Positions 31,455-40,254 are shown, counted from the stretch's first letter. The stretch is DNA of 64,000 bases from Pseudonocardia endophytica (GCF_004339565.1 NZ_SMFZ01000002.1:1240001-1304000), one strand, 5' to 3'. The notes: generated from the letters alone by a model not told the origin. A program made the numbers and translations.

Positions 31455-32918
31455 GTGAAGAGCACCGTCGAGCACCTCAGCCCGACGCGCGTCAGGATCA
31501 ACGTCGAGGTGCCGTTCGACGAGCTCAAGTCCGACTTCGACCGCGCGTACAAGAACATCGCCCAGCAGGTGAAGATCCCGGGCTTCCGTCCCGGCAAGGC
31601 CCCGGCCAAGATCCTCGAGGCGCGGATCGGCCGCGGTCCGGTGCTGGACGAGGTCGTGAACAACGCGATCCCGTCGAAGTACTCGGAGGCCGTCAGCGAG
31701 GCCGAGGGCGTCACGCCGATCGGCCGCCCGGACATCGAGGTCACCGAGATCGCCGACCACGAGCGCCTGGCGTTCACGGCCGAGGTCGACGTCCGCCCGG
31801 AGATCCAGCTCCCCGACCTGGACGCGCTGACCGTCGAGGTGGACGACGTCGAGGTCGACGACGACGCGGTGACCGAGCAGCTCGACCAGCTGCGGGCCCG
31901 GTTCGGCACGCTGAGCGGTGTCGAGCGTGCGGCCACGACGGGCGACTACGTCCAGATCGACCTGTCCGCCTCCGTCGACGGCAACGAGATCGAGGAGGCG
32001 GCGACCACCGGCTTCTCCTACGAGATCGGCCAGGGCGGCCTCATCGACGGCATCGACGAGGCGCTCGAAGGCATGTCGGCCGGCGAGGAGAAGACGTTCC
32101 AGTCGACGCTGGTCGCCGGTGAGTACGCCGACCGCGAGGCCGACATCACGGTGAAGGTGACCGCCGTCAAGGAGCGGAACCTGCCGGACGCCGACGACGA
32201 GTTCGCCCAGCTCGCCAGCGAGTACGACACGCTCGACGAGCTGACCGAGAACCTGCGCGAGCGGATCGGCCAGTCCAAGCGGATGGAGCAGGCCACGCAG
32301 GCCCGCGACAAGCTGCTCGACCAGATCGTCGAGAACACCGAGGTCCCGCTGCCGGAGAGCGTCGTCGCCTCCGAGGTCGAGTCGCGCACGCACGACGCCG
32401 TGCACGCGTTCGACCACGACGAGGAGCGCTTCGCGGAGTTCCTGACCCAGCAGGGCCAGACGCGCGAGGAGTTCGACGCCGAGGCGAAGTCCGAGGCCGA
32501 GAAGGCCGTCCGCTACCGCCTGGTGCTGGACGCGATCGCGGACGCCGAGGAGGTCTCGGTCGGCGACCAGGAGCTCACCGAGCGGATCGTCTTCCAGGCC
32601 CAGCAGTACGGCATGCAGCCGGAGCAGTTCGTCCAGCAGATCCAGCAGGCCGGCCAGCTCGGTGCGATCTACCAGGACGTCCGCCGGAGCAAGGCGCTGA
32701 TGACCGTCGTGCGGGCGGCGACGGTGACGCTGGAGAACGGCGAGGCCGTCGACCTGTCCGACCTGTTCGGCTCCGAGGACGACGACGCTGACGGGGCCGA
32801 TGACGCCGCGGCCACCGGCACCGTCGAGGGCGAGGTCGTCGAGGTCTCCGACGAGTCTTCCGAGGCCTCCGAGCAGTCCGGCGATGGCTCGTCGGACAAG
32901 GCCGACGCCAAGGCCTGA
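31455..32918 (+). CDS. tig: Trigger factor, ribosome-associated chaperone/PPIase
   Basis: The 487-residue protein has the ribosome-binding N-terminal domain with the signature FRPGKAP (in KIPGFRPGKAPAKIL, about 37-50), the FKBP-like PPIase domain (about 150-245, GDYVQIDLSASVDGNEIEEA and GQGGLIDGIDEALEGM), the helical C-terminal chaperone arms and a long acidic Ser/Glu/Asp tail (about 430-487). It binds the exit tunnel and holds nascent chains. GTG at 31455 follows AAGGAG, giving MKSTVEHLSPTRV, the normal start. It is followed by clpP1, clpP2 and clpX, the usual actinobacterial order. Confidence 0.96.
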   Translation: MKSTVEHLSPTRVRINVEVPFDELKSDFDRAYKNIAQQVKIPGFRPGKAPAKILEARIGRGPVLDEVVNNAIPSKYSEAVSEAEGVTPIGRPDIEVTEIADHERLAFTAEVDVRPEIQLPDLDALTVEVDDVEVDDDAVTEQLDQLRARFGTLSGVERAATTGDYVQIDLSASVDGNEIEEAATTGFSYEIGQGGLIDGIDEALEGMSAGEEKTFQSTLVAGEYADREADITVKVTAVKERNLPDADDEFAQLASEYDTLDELTENLRERIGQSKRMEQATQARDKLLDQIVENTEVPLPESVVASEVESRTHDAVHAFDHDEERFAEFLTQQGQTREEFDAEAKSEAEKAVRYRLVLDAIADAEEVSVGDQELTERIVFQAQQYGMQPEQFVQQIQQAGQLGAIYQDVRRSKALMTVVRAATVTLENGEAVDLSDLFGSEDDDADGADDAAATGTVEGEVVEVSDESSEASEQSGDGSSDKADAKA

Positions 32919-32934
32919 GCAGCACCTTCACCCC

Positions 32935-32957
32935 TGTTCGTGCGCTCTCGGCGAACA
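32935..32957. promoter_or_regulatory. Possible ClgR-like box upstream of clpP1
   Basis: TGTTCG-TGCGCTCTCGG-CGAACA is symmetric in its outer 6-bp arms and contains CGCTCTCGGCG, close to the CGCY-N-A-N-RGCG core remembered for ClgR, the activator of clp genes. It lies 142 nt upstream of the clpP1 start. The inner and outer symmetries are offset by 2 nt, so this is only a candidate. Confidence 0.35.
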
Positions 32958-33098
32958 TCGGCGGCGCGTCGCCGCGGACGCCGTCCGGCCCGCGTAGGGT
33001 CGGCCCGGACGGCGTCCCGAGGGGACGCTCAGCGGGTTCACATACCCGAGGCGGGACAGCGAGTTGAAGGCCCCCGAACTTCGAGAAGGCAGGGTGAA

Positions 33099-33758
33099 GT
33101 GAGCCAGCAGGACACCGGCCCGCGGTACGCGGGCCGCAGCGCACCGGCGCCGATCCAGATGCGGTCCGCCGCCACGGCGGGCATGAGCCTCTCCGACTCG
33201 GTCTACGAGCGCCTGCTCCAGCAGCGGATCATCGTGCTGGGCCAGCAGGTGGACTCGGAGATCTCGAACCGGATCGCCGCGCAGATGCTGCTGCTCGCGG
33301 CCGAGGACCCCGAGAAGGACATCGAGCTCTACATCAACTCACCGGGCGGTTCGGTGAACGACGGCATGGCCGTCTTCGACACCATGAACCTCATCCCGTG
33401 CGACGTCGCGACGACGGCGATGGGCCTGGCCGCATCAATGGGCCAGTTCCTGCTGTCGGCGGGCACCCCCGGCAAGCGCTACGCGCTGCCGCACGCGCGG
33501 ATCATGATGCACCAGCCGTCCGGCGGCATCGGCGGCACCGAGGCCGACATCACGATCCTGGCCGACCAGCTCCGTCGCACCAAGAAGGAGATGGCCGAGC
33601 TGATCGCCCAGCACACCGGGCAGTCGATCGAGACCATCGAGCGGGACTCGGACCGCGACCGCTGGTTCTCGGCCGACGAGGCCAAGGAGTACGGCTTCGT
33701 CGACCACGTCGTGACCACCGCGGTCCGCGGCCTCGGTTCGCAGAACGGGAGCGCCTGA
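33099..33758 (+). CDS. clpP1: ATP-dependent Clp protease proteolytic subunit 1
   Basis: The 219-residue protease subunit has the complete catalytic triad: Ser113 in GLAASMGQ, His138 in IMMHQPSGG, spaced exactly 25 residues as in E. coli ClpP, and Asp187 in DRDRWFSADEA, 49 residues later. A leader of about 30 residues precedes the first conserved strand SVYERLLQQRIIVLGQQV and is probably cleaved. In actinobacteria ClpP1 and ClpP2 form mixed two-ring tetradecamers. GTG 33099 was chosen since the family-like start QQDTGPRYAGRS follows. The gene overlaps clpP2 by one base (TGATG). Confidence 0.95.
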   Translation: MSQQDTGPRYAGRSAPAPIQMRSAATAGMSLSDSVYERLLQQRIIVLGQQVDSEISNRIAAQMLLLAAEDPEKDIELYINSPGGSVNDGMAVFDTMNLIPCDVATTAMGLAASMGQFLLSAGTPGKRYALPHARIMMHQPSGGIGGTEADITILADQLRRTKKEMAELIAQHTGQSIETIERDSDRDRWFSADEAKEYGFVDHVVTTAVRGLGSQNGSA

Positions 33759-34441
33759 TGAGCACGTTCGACCCGCGCCACCCCGCGTCGATGGGCGACC
33801 TCCGCCCCGGCGGCACGGCGCCCGACCTCGCGCGTGCGCGCTACGTCCTCCCGTCCTACGTGGAGCGGACGAGCTACGGGGTCAAGGAGTCCAACCCGTA
33901 CAACAAGCTCTTCGAGGAGCGCATCATCTTCCTCGGTGAGCAGATCAACGACACGTCCGCGAACGACACGATGGCCCAGCTGCTGGTCCTCGAGTCGCTC
34001 GACCCGGATCGCAAGATCTCGCTGTACATCAACTCCCCCGGCGGGTCGTTCACGTCGCTGATGGCGATCTACGACACGATGCAGTTCATCCGCCCGGACA
34101 TCGAGACGGTCTGCCTCGGCCAGGCGGCGTCCGCGGCGGCGGTGCTGCTCGCGGCCGGCACTCCCGGCATGCGGATGGCCGTCGAGAACGCCCGGATCCT
34201 GATCCACCAGCCGGCCACAGAGGGTGTGTACGGCCAGGCGTCGGACCTCGAGATCCAGGCGACCGAGATCTCCCGGATCCGCCGCCTGATGGAGCAGACG
34301 CTGGCCAAGCACAGCAACCGCTCCGTCGAGCAGGTCCACGAGGACATCGACCGGGACAAGATCCTGACCTCCGAGGAGGCCAAGGACTACGGCCTGATCG
34401 ACGAGATCGTGCAGAGCCGGAAGCTCTCGGCCGTCGGCTGA
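33758..34441 (+). CDS. clpP2: ATP-dependent Clp protease proteolytic subunit 2
   Basis: The 227-residue ClpP2 has Ser125 in CLGQAASAAAV, His150 in ILIHQPA and an Asp near 200 in DIDRDKIL, with the YINSPGGSFTSLMAIYD core. It is the second subunit of the mixed ClpP1P2 peptidase; the N-terminal extension of about 30 residues is probably processed. Its ATG shares a base with the clpP1 stop (TGATG), which ensures coupled translation and similar amounts. It ends at a strong hairpin, then clpX follows 250 nt later. Confidence 0.95.
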   Translation: MSTFDPRHPASMGDLRPGGTAPDLARARYVLPSYVERTSYGVKESNPYNKLFEERIIFLGEQINDTSANDTMAQLLVLESLDPDRKISLYINSPGGSFTSLMAIYDTMQFIRPDIETVCLGQAASAAAVLLAAGTPGMRMAVENARILIHQPATEGVYGQASDLEIQATEISRIRRLMEQTLAKHSNRSVEQVHEDIDRDKILTSEEAKDYGLIDEIVQSRKLSAVG

Positions 34442-34442
34442 G

Positions 34443-34465
34443 CGACGCTCGCGGAGCGAGCGTCG
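34443..34465 (+). terminator. Hairpin terminator after clpP2
   Basis: CGACGCTCGC (34443-34452) and GCGAGCGTCG (34456-34465) form a perfect 10-bp stem with a GGA loop, one base after the clpP2 stop. There is no U tract. It may end the tig/clpP1P2 transcript and separate clpX. Confidence 0.65.
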
Positions 34466-34691
34466 GCTCTGCGAGCGGAGCTCGTGGAGCGACCATCGGC
34501 TCCGGACGTGCCGCCCGGCCCGTCACCGAAATCGGACAGTGTGAAGTCCCCCGGTGACGGGCTCGGGCAGGTACCGTCTGACGGACGATCGCAGCTCCGC
34601 CCGCACGGACCGGAGCGCACGACGGCACTGCACCGCGTTGCAGGGCGCCCCCTGACACGAACACGCCGGACCAGGACTGGGGAAGACACAG

Positions 34692-35966
34692 ATGGCACGC
34701 ATCGGTGACGGCGGGGACCTGCTGAAGTGCTCGTTCTGCGGGAAGAGTCAGAAGCAGGTCAAGAAGCTCATCGCCGGTCCCGGCGTCTACATCTGCGACG
34801 AGTGCATCGATCTCTGCAACGAGATCATCGAGGAGGAGCTCGCCGAGGCCGGTGAGGTCGACCTCAACGAGCTCCCGACCCCGGCCAAGATCCACGAGTA
34901 CCTGAACCAGTACGTGGTCGGCCAGGACCGCACGAAGGAGATGCTCTCCGTCGCGGTCTACAACCACTACAAGCGCCTGCGGGCCGGTGAGAACGGCCGC
35001 GGCGACGCCGAGAACGTCGAGCTCGCGAAGTCGAACATCCTGATGCTCGGCCCGACCGGCTCCGGCAAGACCTACCTGGCGCAGACGCTCGCCCGGCAGC
35101 TGAACGTCCCGTTCGCGATCGCGGACGCCACGGCGCTGACCGAGGCAGGCTACGTCGGGGAGGACGTCGAGAACATCCTGCTCAAGCTCATCCAGGCCGC
35201 CGACTACGACGTGAAGCGGGCCGAGCGCGGGATCATCTACATCGACGAGGTCGACAAGATCGCCCGCAAGTCGGAGAACCCGTCGATCACCCGCGACGTG
35301 TCCGGCGAGGGCGTCCAGCAGGCGTTGCTGAAGATCCTGGAGGGGACGACGGCGAGCGTGCCCCCGCAGGGTGGGCGCAAGCACCCGCACCAGGAGTTCA
35401 TCCAGATCGACACGACGAACGTGCTGTTCATCGTGGCCGGCGCGTTCGCGGGCCTCGAGCAGATCGTCGACGAGCGGGTCGGACGCCGGGGGATCGGCTT
35501 CGGTGCGCAGGTCGTCGGTGCCGAGGAGCGCGAGGTGCGCTCCATGAACGACATCATGCCGCAGGACCTCGTGAAGTACGGGCTGATCCCGGAGTTCATC
35601 GGGCGTCTGCCGGTCACGGCCGTCGTCTCGAAGCTCGACGAGGAAGCGCTCATCAAGATCCTCACCGAGCCGCGCAACGCTCTGATCAAGCAGTACAAGA
35701 AGCTGTTCGAGATGGACGGCGTGGAGCTCGAGTTCTCGGACGAGGCGTTGTCGGCCGTCGCGGAGCAGGCGCTGCTGCGCAAGACCGGCGCCCGCGGCCT
35801 TCGCGCGATCCTGGAGGAGGTCCTCCTCCCGGTCATGTACGACATCCCGAGCCGGGACGACGTGGCCAAGGTCGTGGTGACCGACCAGACCGTGCGGGAC
35901 AACGTGAACCCGACGATCGTGCCCCGTCAGCCCGCCCGCAGGGAGCGTCGCGACCGCTCGGCCTGA
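34692..35966 (+). CDS. clpX: ATP-dependent Clp protease ATP-binding subunit ClpX
   Basis: The 424-residue unfoldase has an N-terminal four-cysteine zinc domain (CSFCGKSQKQVKKLIAGPG ... CDECIDLCNEI, about 13-40), the AAA+ Walker A GPTGSGKTYLAQ near 120, Walker B IIYIDEVDKI near 180, the IGF loop (RRGIGFGAQV) that docks on ClpP, and sensor residues such as GARGLRAILEE at about 370. It recognises substrates and feeds them to ClpP1P2. The ATG at 34692 has GGGGAAGAC upstream. The 226 nt between the clpP2 hairpin and clpX contain candidate promoter elements but none convincing. Confidence 0.97.
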   Translation: MARIGDGGDLLKCSFCGKSQKQVKKLIAGPGVYICDECIDLCNEIIEEELAEAGEVDLNELPTPAKIHEYLNQYVVGQDRTKEMLSVAVYNHYKRLRAGENGRGDAENVELAKSNILMLGPTGSGKTYLAQTLARQLNVPFAIADATALTEAGYVGEDVENILLKLIQAADYDVKRAERGIIYIDEVDKIARKSENPSITRDVSGEGVQQALLKILEGTTASVPPQGGRKHPHQEFIQIDTTNVLFIVAGAFAGLEQIVDERVGRRGIGFGAQVVGAEEREVRSMNDIMPQDLVKYGLIPEFIGRLPVTAVVSKLDEEALIKILTEPRNALIKQYKKLFEMDGVELEFSDEALSAVAEQALLRKTGARGLRAILEEVLLPVMYDIPSRDDVAKVVVTDQTVRDNVNPTIVPRQPARRERRDRSA

Positions 35967-35973
35967 CCCGCGT

Positions 35974-36002
35974 TTGCCCCGTAGTTGTCCGGTGCATAGG
36001 TT
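35974..36002 (+). promoter_or_regulatory. Promoter for the OFA-type MFS gene
   Basis: TTGCCC (35974-35979), a 17-nt spacer and TAGGTT (35997-36002) lie between the clpX stop (35966) and GTG 36039. The predicted start site gives a leader of about 30 nt. Confidence 0.55.
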
Positions 36003-36038
36003 CTCACGGACTCTGCCGGACGAACCTGGGGGCACGAC

Positions 36039-37421
36039 GTGGCGGGATTCCTGACCCGGGAGCGGATTATCGCTCCACCCGGATGGAGCCGGTGGCTGAT
36101 CCCGCCGGCGGCACTGGCCGTCCACCTGGCGATCGGCCAGGCCTACGCCTGGACGGCGTACAAGACCGCGCTGACCGGAACGGTGCTGGCCGGTGACCCG
36201 AACTCGGGTGTGCTGTCCGCGCTGCCGTTCCAGCTGGCGATCGTCATGCTCGGCATCTCGGCGGCCGTGTTCGGCACCGCCGTCGACGCCCGCGGCCCCC
36301 GGTGGGCGATGGTCGTCGCCACCTCGGCGTTCGTGCTCGGCTTCCTGGTCTCCGCGCTCGGCGTCGCGACGGGGCAGTACTGGCTGGTCGTCCTCGGCTA
36401 CGGCGGCATCGGCGGTATCGGCCTGGGCATCGGCTACATCTCGCCGGTGTCTACATTGATCAAGTGGTTCCCGGACCGCCCCGGTCTGTCCACCGGGATC
36501 GCGATCATGGGCTTCGGCGGCGGCGCGCTGATCGCCACGCCGCTGACGAACCAGCTGCTGTCCGCGTTCGGCGGTACCGCGAAGGGCGAGGCCGGCGCGC
36601 CGGGCGTCGCGGCCACGTTCCTCACGATGGGCCTGATCTACCTGGTCTTCATGTCGCTGGGCTGGGTGCTGATCCGGGTGCCCGCCGCCGACTGGCGCCC
36701 GGCCGGCTGGACGCCGCCCGCACCCGGCGCCGCCGTCGTCGGAAGCGCGAACGTGTCGGCCCGCAACGCGATCCGCACGCCGCAGTTCTGGCTGCTGTGG
36801 GTGGTGCTGTGCTTCAACGTCACCGCCGGGATCGGCATCCTGGAACGCGCCCAGGACATCTGGAAGGACTTCTTCCCCGGCGGGCTCACCGCGGCGGCGC
36901 TGACGGCCGCGGCCGGCGGGTTCGCCGCGATGCTCTCGCTGACGAACTCGCTGGGCCGGATCGGCTGGTCGTCGCTGTCGGACCCGTTGGGCCGCAAGAA
37001 CATGTACCGGATCTACCTGGGCGTCGGCGCCCTGCTGTACCTGCTGGTGCTGCTCGCCGGGAACAGCAGCAAGGTGCTGTTCCTGATCGCGGCGATGCTG
37101 ATCCTGTCGTTCTACGGCGCGGGCTTCGCGACCGTCCCGGCCTACCTGCGTGACCTGTTCGGCACGTACGAGGTCGGCGCCATCCACGGCCGCCTGCTGA
37201 CCGCGTGGTCGGTGGCGGGCGTGCTCGGACCGCTGATCGTGAACGCGATCGCCGACGCGCGGGCGGGGATCGACGGACCGCCGCGCTACACGCCGGCGTT
37301 CATCGTCATGGTCGTCCTGCTGATCGTCGGGTTCGTCGCCAACGAGCTCATCCGCCCGGTGGCGTCGAAGTTCCACGAACCGAAGCAGAGCACCACCGAG
37401 ACCGCGGAGGCGCAGGCATGA
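36039..37421 (+). CDS. OFA-family MFS transporter (oxalate/formate antiporter-like)
   Basis: The 460-residue protein has about twelve predicted membrane helices. Early AIGQAYAWTAYKTALTG, GIGYISPVSTLIKWFPDRPGLSTGIAIMGFGGGAL and the later LGRIGWSSLSDPLGRKNMYR are typical of the OFA branch (MCT/OFA fold), which carries oxalate, formate or other monocarboxylates, often with an L-x-x-S-R-G equivalent. It starts at GTG 36039 and overlaps the following small gene by 4 nt (ATGA), so a partner peptide is translated with it. Substrate is uncertain. Confidence 0.86.
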   Translation: MAGFLTRERIIAPPGWSRWLIPPAALAVHLAIGQAYAWTAYKTALTGTVLAGDPNSGVLSALPFQLAIVMLGISAAVFGTAVDARGPRWAMVVATSAFVLGFLVSALGVATGQYWLVVLGYGGIGGIGLGIGYISPVSTLIKWFPDRPGLSTGIAIMGFGGGALIATPLTNQLLSAFGGTAKGEAGAPGVAATFLTMGLIYLVFMSLGWVLIRVPAADWRPAGWTPPAPGAAVVGSANVSARNAIRTPQFWLLWVVLCFNVTAGIGILERAQDIWKDFFPGGLTAAALTAAAGGFAAMLSLTNSLGRIGWSSLSDPLGRKNMYRIYLGVGALLYLLVLLAGNSSKVLFLIAAMLILSFYGAGFATVPAYLRDLFGTYEVGAIHGRLLTAWSVAGVLGPLIVNAIADARAGIDGPPRYTPAFIVMVVLLIVGFVANELIRPVASKFHEPKQSTTETAEAQA

Positions 37422-37558
37422 GCGAGCAGCAGGCCACCACCGCCGGCTGGACCCCCGGCATGTGGGCGATCGCGATCGTGGCGTGGCTCTGGGTGGGAGT
37501 CCCGTTCGCCTGGGGCCTGTACGAACTGATCATCAAGATCCCGGCGCTCTTCGGCTGA
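37418..37558 (+). CDS. Small single-helix partner of the OFA-type MFS transporter
   Basis: This 46-residue peptide, MSEQQATTAGWTPGMWAIAIV..., contains one predicted membrane helix of about 22 residues (WAIAIVAWLWVGVPFAWGLYE) and a short tail (LIIKIPALFG). It overlaps the MFS gene by 4 nt (ATGA), a strong sign of coupled synthesis. I recall that small transporter-associated subunits are annotated next to such OFA transporters in some actinobacteria. It should form a complex with the transporter, but that is inferred. Confidence 0.72.
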   Translation: MSEQQATTAGWTPGMWAIAIVAWLWVGVPFAWGLYELIIKIPALFG

Positions 37559-37607
37559 GCGCCCTCTCCCGGCTCTCCTGCCGGGCGTCGCCGCTCCCGG
37601 CCACATC

Positions 37608-37920
37608 GGCCATGATCGGTGGATCGGCGCGGATCCATGCCATGAGCGGCACCGATCCGCGCCGAACCGGCGATCACCGTGACTCGGCGCCGCTGGCCAG
37701 TCCCACGCGGCCATGATCGGCAGCTTGGTCCGGATCGGGGCGGGATCTCGCCCTCATCCGGACCGGGGCGCTGATCATGCTGGTGGTGGCGTGGGCCGTC
37801 GCCGCCCCCGCTCCGCCCCGGCCCGGGCCTGCCCGCCCCGGGCCGGCCGGCCATGATCGGCGGACTGGCATGGATCCGCGCCACGAGCGGCGCCGATCCG
37901 CGCCGGACCGGCGATCACGA
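37608..37920. repeat. Three-copy family of GATC-rich hairpin repeats
   Basis: Copies begin GGCCATGATCGG at 37608, 37709 and 37849. Copy 1 (to about 37680) and copy 3 (to 37920) are alike over most of their 72 bp; copy 2 (37709-37780) has a different core. Copy 1 contains TCGGCGCGGATC (37624-37635)/GATCCGCGCCGA (37654-37665), and copy 2 contains GGTCCGGAT (37727-37735)/ATCCGGACC (37756-37764). GATC recurs many times. No gene is seen in 37559-37927. Confidence 0.85.
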
Positions 37921-37927
37921 GGTGGGT

Positions 37928-38359
37928 TCAGGCCGTCATGTCCAGGGACGCGTTGACCTTCGTCGGGCGGATGCGCACGACGATCTCGCCGGGCACGCCG
38001 TTGCGCTCGCCGAACTCCTCGGCGCGCGCCGCACCCATGTAGCGGCCACCGAGCTCCGTGGCGACCCTGCGCACCTCGTCGAGGTCCTCGACGATCTCGG
38101 CGACGCCCTGGACCTGCACGAACGCGTACGGCGGCTCGGACAGGTCTGCGGTCAGCACGACCCGCGGATCCCGGGCGACCGCCTTCGCCTTGGCCGTTCC
38201 GCCGCCGGTGTTGAACACGATGGTGCCGTCCTCGGCGAGGAACCACACCGGCGCCACCAGCGGGCGGCCGTCGCTCGCGGTCCATCCGAGCATCCCGGTG
38301 CGCGTGCCGTGGTTGAGGAACTCGACGACCTCGGGGGTCAGCGTCGCTGTGTCGGTCAC
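37928..38359 (-). CDS. F420-dependent PPOX-class protein (TIGR03618-like)
   Basis: The 143-residue protein opens VTDTATLTPEVVEFLNHGTRTGMLGWTASDGRPLVAPVWF and contains FNTGGGTAKAKAVARDPRVVLTADLSEPPYAFVQVQG, the split-barrel pattern of TIGR03618 F420/flavin-binding PPOX proteins, ending with GEIVVRIRPTKVNASLDMTA. GTG 38359 follows directly the ACGC with no clear ribosome binding site, so it may be leaderless. It lies between the two repeat-rich intergenic segments and is oriented against the MFS partner. The substrate is not known. Confidence 0.82.
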   Translation of the reverse strand: MTDTATLTPEVVEFLNHGTRTGMLGWTASDGRPLVAPVWFLAEDGTIVFNTGGGTAKAKAVARDPRVVLTADLSEPPYAFVQVQGVAEIVEDLDEVRRVATELGGRYMGAARAEEFGERNGVPGEIVVRIRPTKVNASLDMTA

Positions 38360-38427
38360 GCGGCGAGGGTAGGCGCGCGGCCGGGACGTCGTCGCGCGGC
38401 CTCGTACGTCGCGGACACGGCAGGTCC

Positions 38428-38634
38428 GTCCGCACGGTCCGGGCGCCGACCCGCGACGCCGGCGTTCCGCTCGACCGGCCGGGTGGACCGAGTGGCACGT
38501 TCGCGCGATTGTGACGACCACAACGTTCCCCTCGATCCGCCGGACCGATCGGGTGGCACGTTCGGGCGGTCGCGACGACCGCGACGTCGCTGCCGATCTG
38601 CCGGCGGGATCGGGTGGCACGATCGCGCCGGTCA
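38428..38634. repeat. 61-bp tandem repeats with hairpin
   Basis: Two clear units, 38492-38552 and 38553-38613, start GTGGCACGTTCG and are 61 bp each. A third partial copy starts at 38614, and a diverged one precedes at about 38428-38491. Each clear unit has a hairpin: TTGTG-ACGAC-CACAA in the first and TCGCG-ACGAC-CGCGA in the second, at the same place. The rest of 38360-38805 shows no gene; a copy-like hairpin core also appears at 51207. Confidence 0.85.
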
Positions 38635-38805
38635 ACCGGTGTGGGGTGATCGCCCGGACCGTCGGCGCGGCCATGTGCGGCGACGGCGTCGTGCGGAGAT
38701 CGTCGAGCGCCGCGGTCGTCAGGGCCGGGCGGCGCGACGACGCGCAACGGAGCAGACGCCGGACAGGCGTCGGGCGACCGTCGCTCGGGGCAGGCGCCGG
38801 TGCGG

Positions 38806-40254
38806 TCAGGCGACGGTCGGCTCGGGGCAGGCAGCGCCGTCCTCGCGCTCGGCTTCGGAGGCGGTGGTCGAGGTGTCCGGGTCCGACGGGCCGTCGGACG
38901 GCGCGGCGAGGTAGGCCGCGGACAGCCTGCGGTACGGCCTGCTGGCCAGCGCGCCCAGCGTCATCGCCAGCCCGATCACACCGGCCACCACGAAGACCAG
39001 CGCGATCGCACGGTCGGTGCCGGTGCCGAACCACGGGCCGATCGTGCGGGCCCCGAACCCGTCGCCGCTCATGTACGGCACCACGACCAGCTCGGTGAAC
39101 GGGGCCAGCAGGAACGCCGTCAGCGGCGACGCCGCCTGCTCGACGCTCTGCGCGAACCCGAACACCCTGCCCTGCCGCTCGTACGGGACGACCCGTTGCA
39201 GCACGGTCTGCTCGGCCGCCTCGGCGAACGGCATGAGCAGCATGAACGCCGCCATCCCGAGCGTCAGCAGCACGATCGAGGCCTGCAGCGGGAACAGCAT
39301 CGTCGAGGTCCACAGCACGGCGTTGACCAGCAGCAGCGTCCGGATCGGCCGCGAGCCGAGCCCGGTGCGGGCCACCAGCAGCCCGCCGACGATCACGAGC
39401 GCGGACAGGGCACCCCACAGCAGGCCCCACGTCTGGACCGACACCAGGGACAGGCCGTACGGGTCCATCAGCGCCATGAACACGCCGCCGACCAGGTTGT
39501 TCACGCAGGTGAACAGGATCAGCGCGGGCAGGCCGGGCACCGACCGGACCACGCGCAGCGTCCCGCGCAGGTCGACGCCGGACCGCTGCGGCTCCGCGTC
39601 GGATCCCGGGGCGGCCCGCGCGACGGCCCCGCGCCCGTCGGGAACCTCGATCCGGGACAGGTGCAGCAGCGACAACCCCAGCACGGCGATACCGAGCAGC
39701 AGGACCGAGCGCATGCCGTCGAACGCAACGAGCAGGCCCGAGATCACGGACGTGACCAGGAAGGACAGTCCCGTCGCCGTCCCGACCAGCCCGTTCGCCC
39801 TGTCCCGCACGTCGGCCGGGACGAGCAGCGTGACCATCGTCGGCAGCGTGATCGTCCGCAGGTTGCCGGTGATCACGCCGAGCATCAGCGCGACCACGAA
39901 CGCCCAGAGCACCGGGCTCGACGCGTCGCGGAACGTCTCGTCCGGCGTCGACAGGTACACGACCAGGCAGCCCGCGTAGAACAGCAGGGACACCGCGGCG
40001 GAGCCCTGCATCACCGACCGCTTGCGATGCCCGTCGACGATGCTGCCGAACCAGATCCCGGTCAGGCTCGTCGCGGCCAGGAAGATCCCCGCGATCAGGC
40101 CGGTCGCCATCACCGAGCGCGTCTCGATGTACACCCAGAACGTCACGGCGAACCACACCGTGAAGTTCACGACCGAGACGGTCAGCGTGCTCGCCAGCAG
40201 GTGCGCGAACACCCGCTGCGTGCCGTGCCGCAGGTCCAGAGTCGCCGTCGCCAT
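38806..40254 (-). CDS. MFS transporter
   Basis: The 482-residue protein has about twelve hydrophobic helices. Its MATATLDLRHGTQRVFAHLLASTLTVSV opening, loop 2-3 GIWFGSIVDGHRKRSVMQG (variant of the MFS A-motif GxxxDRxGRR), and the paired acidic loops fit the major facilitator superfamily, most likely an efflux type. A long polar C-tail (DGPSDPDTSTTASEAEREDG) is cytoplasmic. The gene stands alone on the minus strand, divergent from valS. Substrate unknown. Confidence 0.86.
   Translation of the reverse strand: MATATLDLRHGTQRVFAHLLASTLTVSVVNFTVWFAVTFWVYIETRSVMATGLIAGIFLAATSLTGIWFGSIVDGHRKRSVMQGSAAVSLLFYAGCLVVYLSTPDETFRDASSPVLWAFVVALMLGVITGNLRTITLPTMVTLLVPADVRDRANGLVGTATGLSFLVTSVISGLLVAFDGMRSVLLLGIAVLGLSLLHLSRIEVPDGRGAVARAAPGSDAEPQRSGVDLRGTLRVVRSVPGLPALILFTCVNNLVGGVFMALMDPYGLSLVSVQTWGLLWGALSALVIVGGLLVARTGLGSRPIRTLLLVNAVLWTSTMLFPLQASIVLLTLGMAAFMLLMPFAEAAEQTVLQRVVPYERQGRVFGFAQSVEQAASPLTAFLLAPFTELVVVPYMSGDGFGARTIGPWFGTGTDRAIALVFVVAGVIGLAMTLGALASRPYRRLSAAYLAAPSDGPSDPDTSTTASEAEREDGAACPEPTVA

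Noticed and set aside
34086..37376. 1,096-codon minus-strand frame over clpX and the MFS gene
   Set aside because: It lies antisense to clpX and an OFA transporter. Its translation has no known motif and is low in complexity.
38428..38634. CRISPR-like array at the 61-bp repeats
   Set aside because: Whole units repeat back to back with no unique spacers; only two to three copies and no cas genes.
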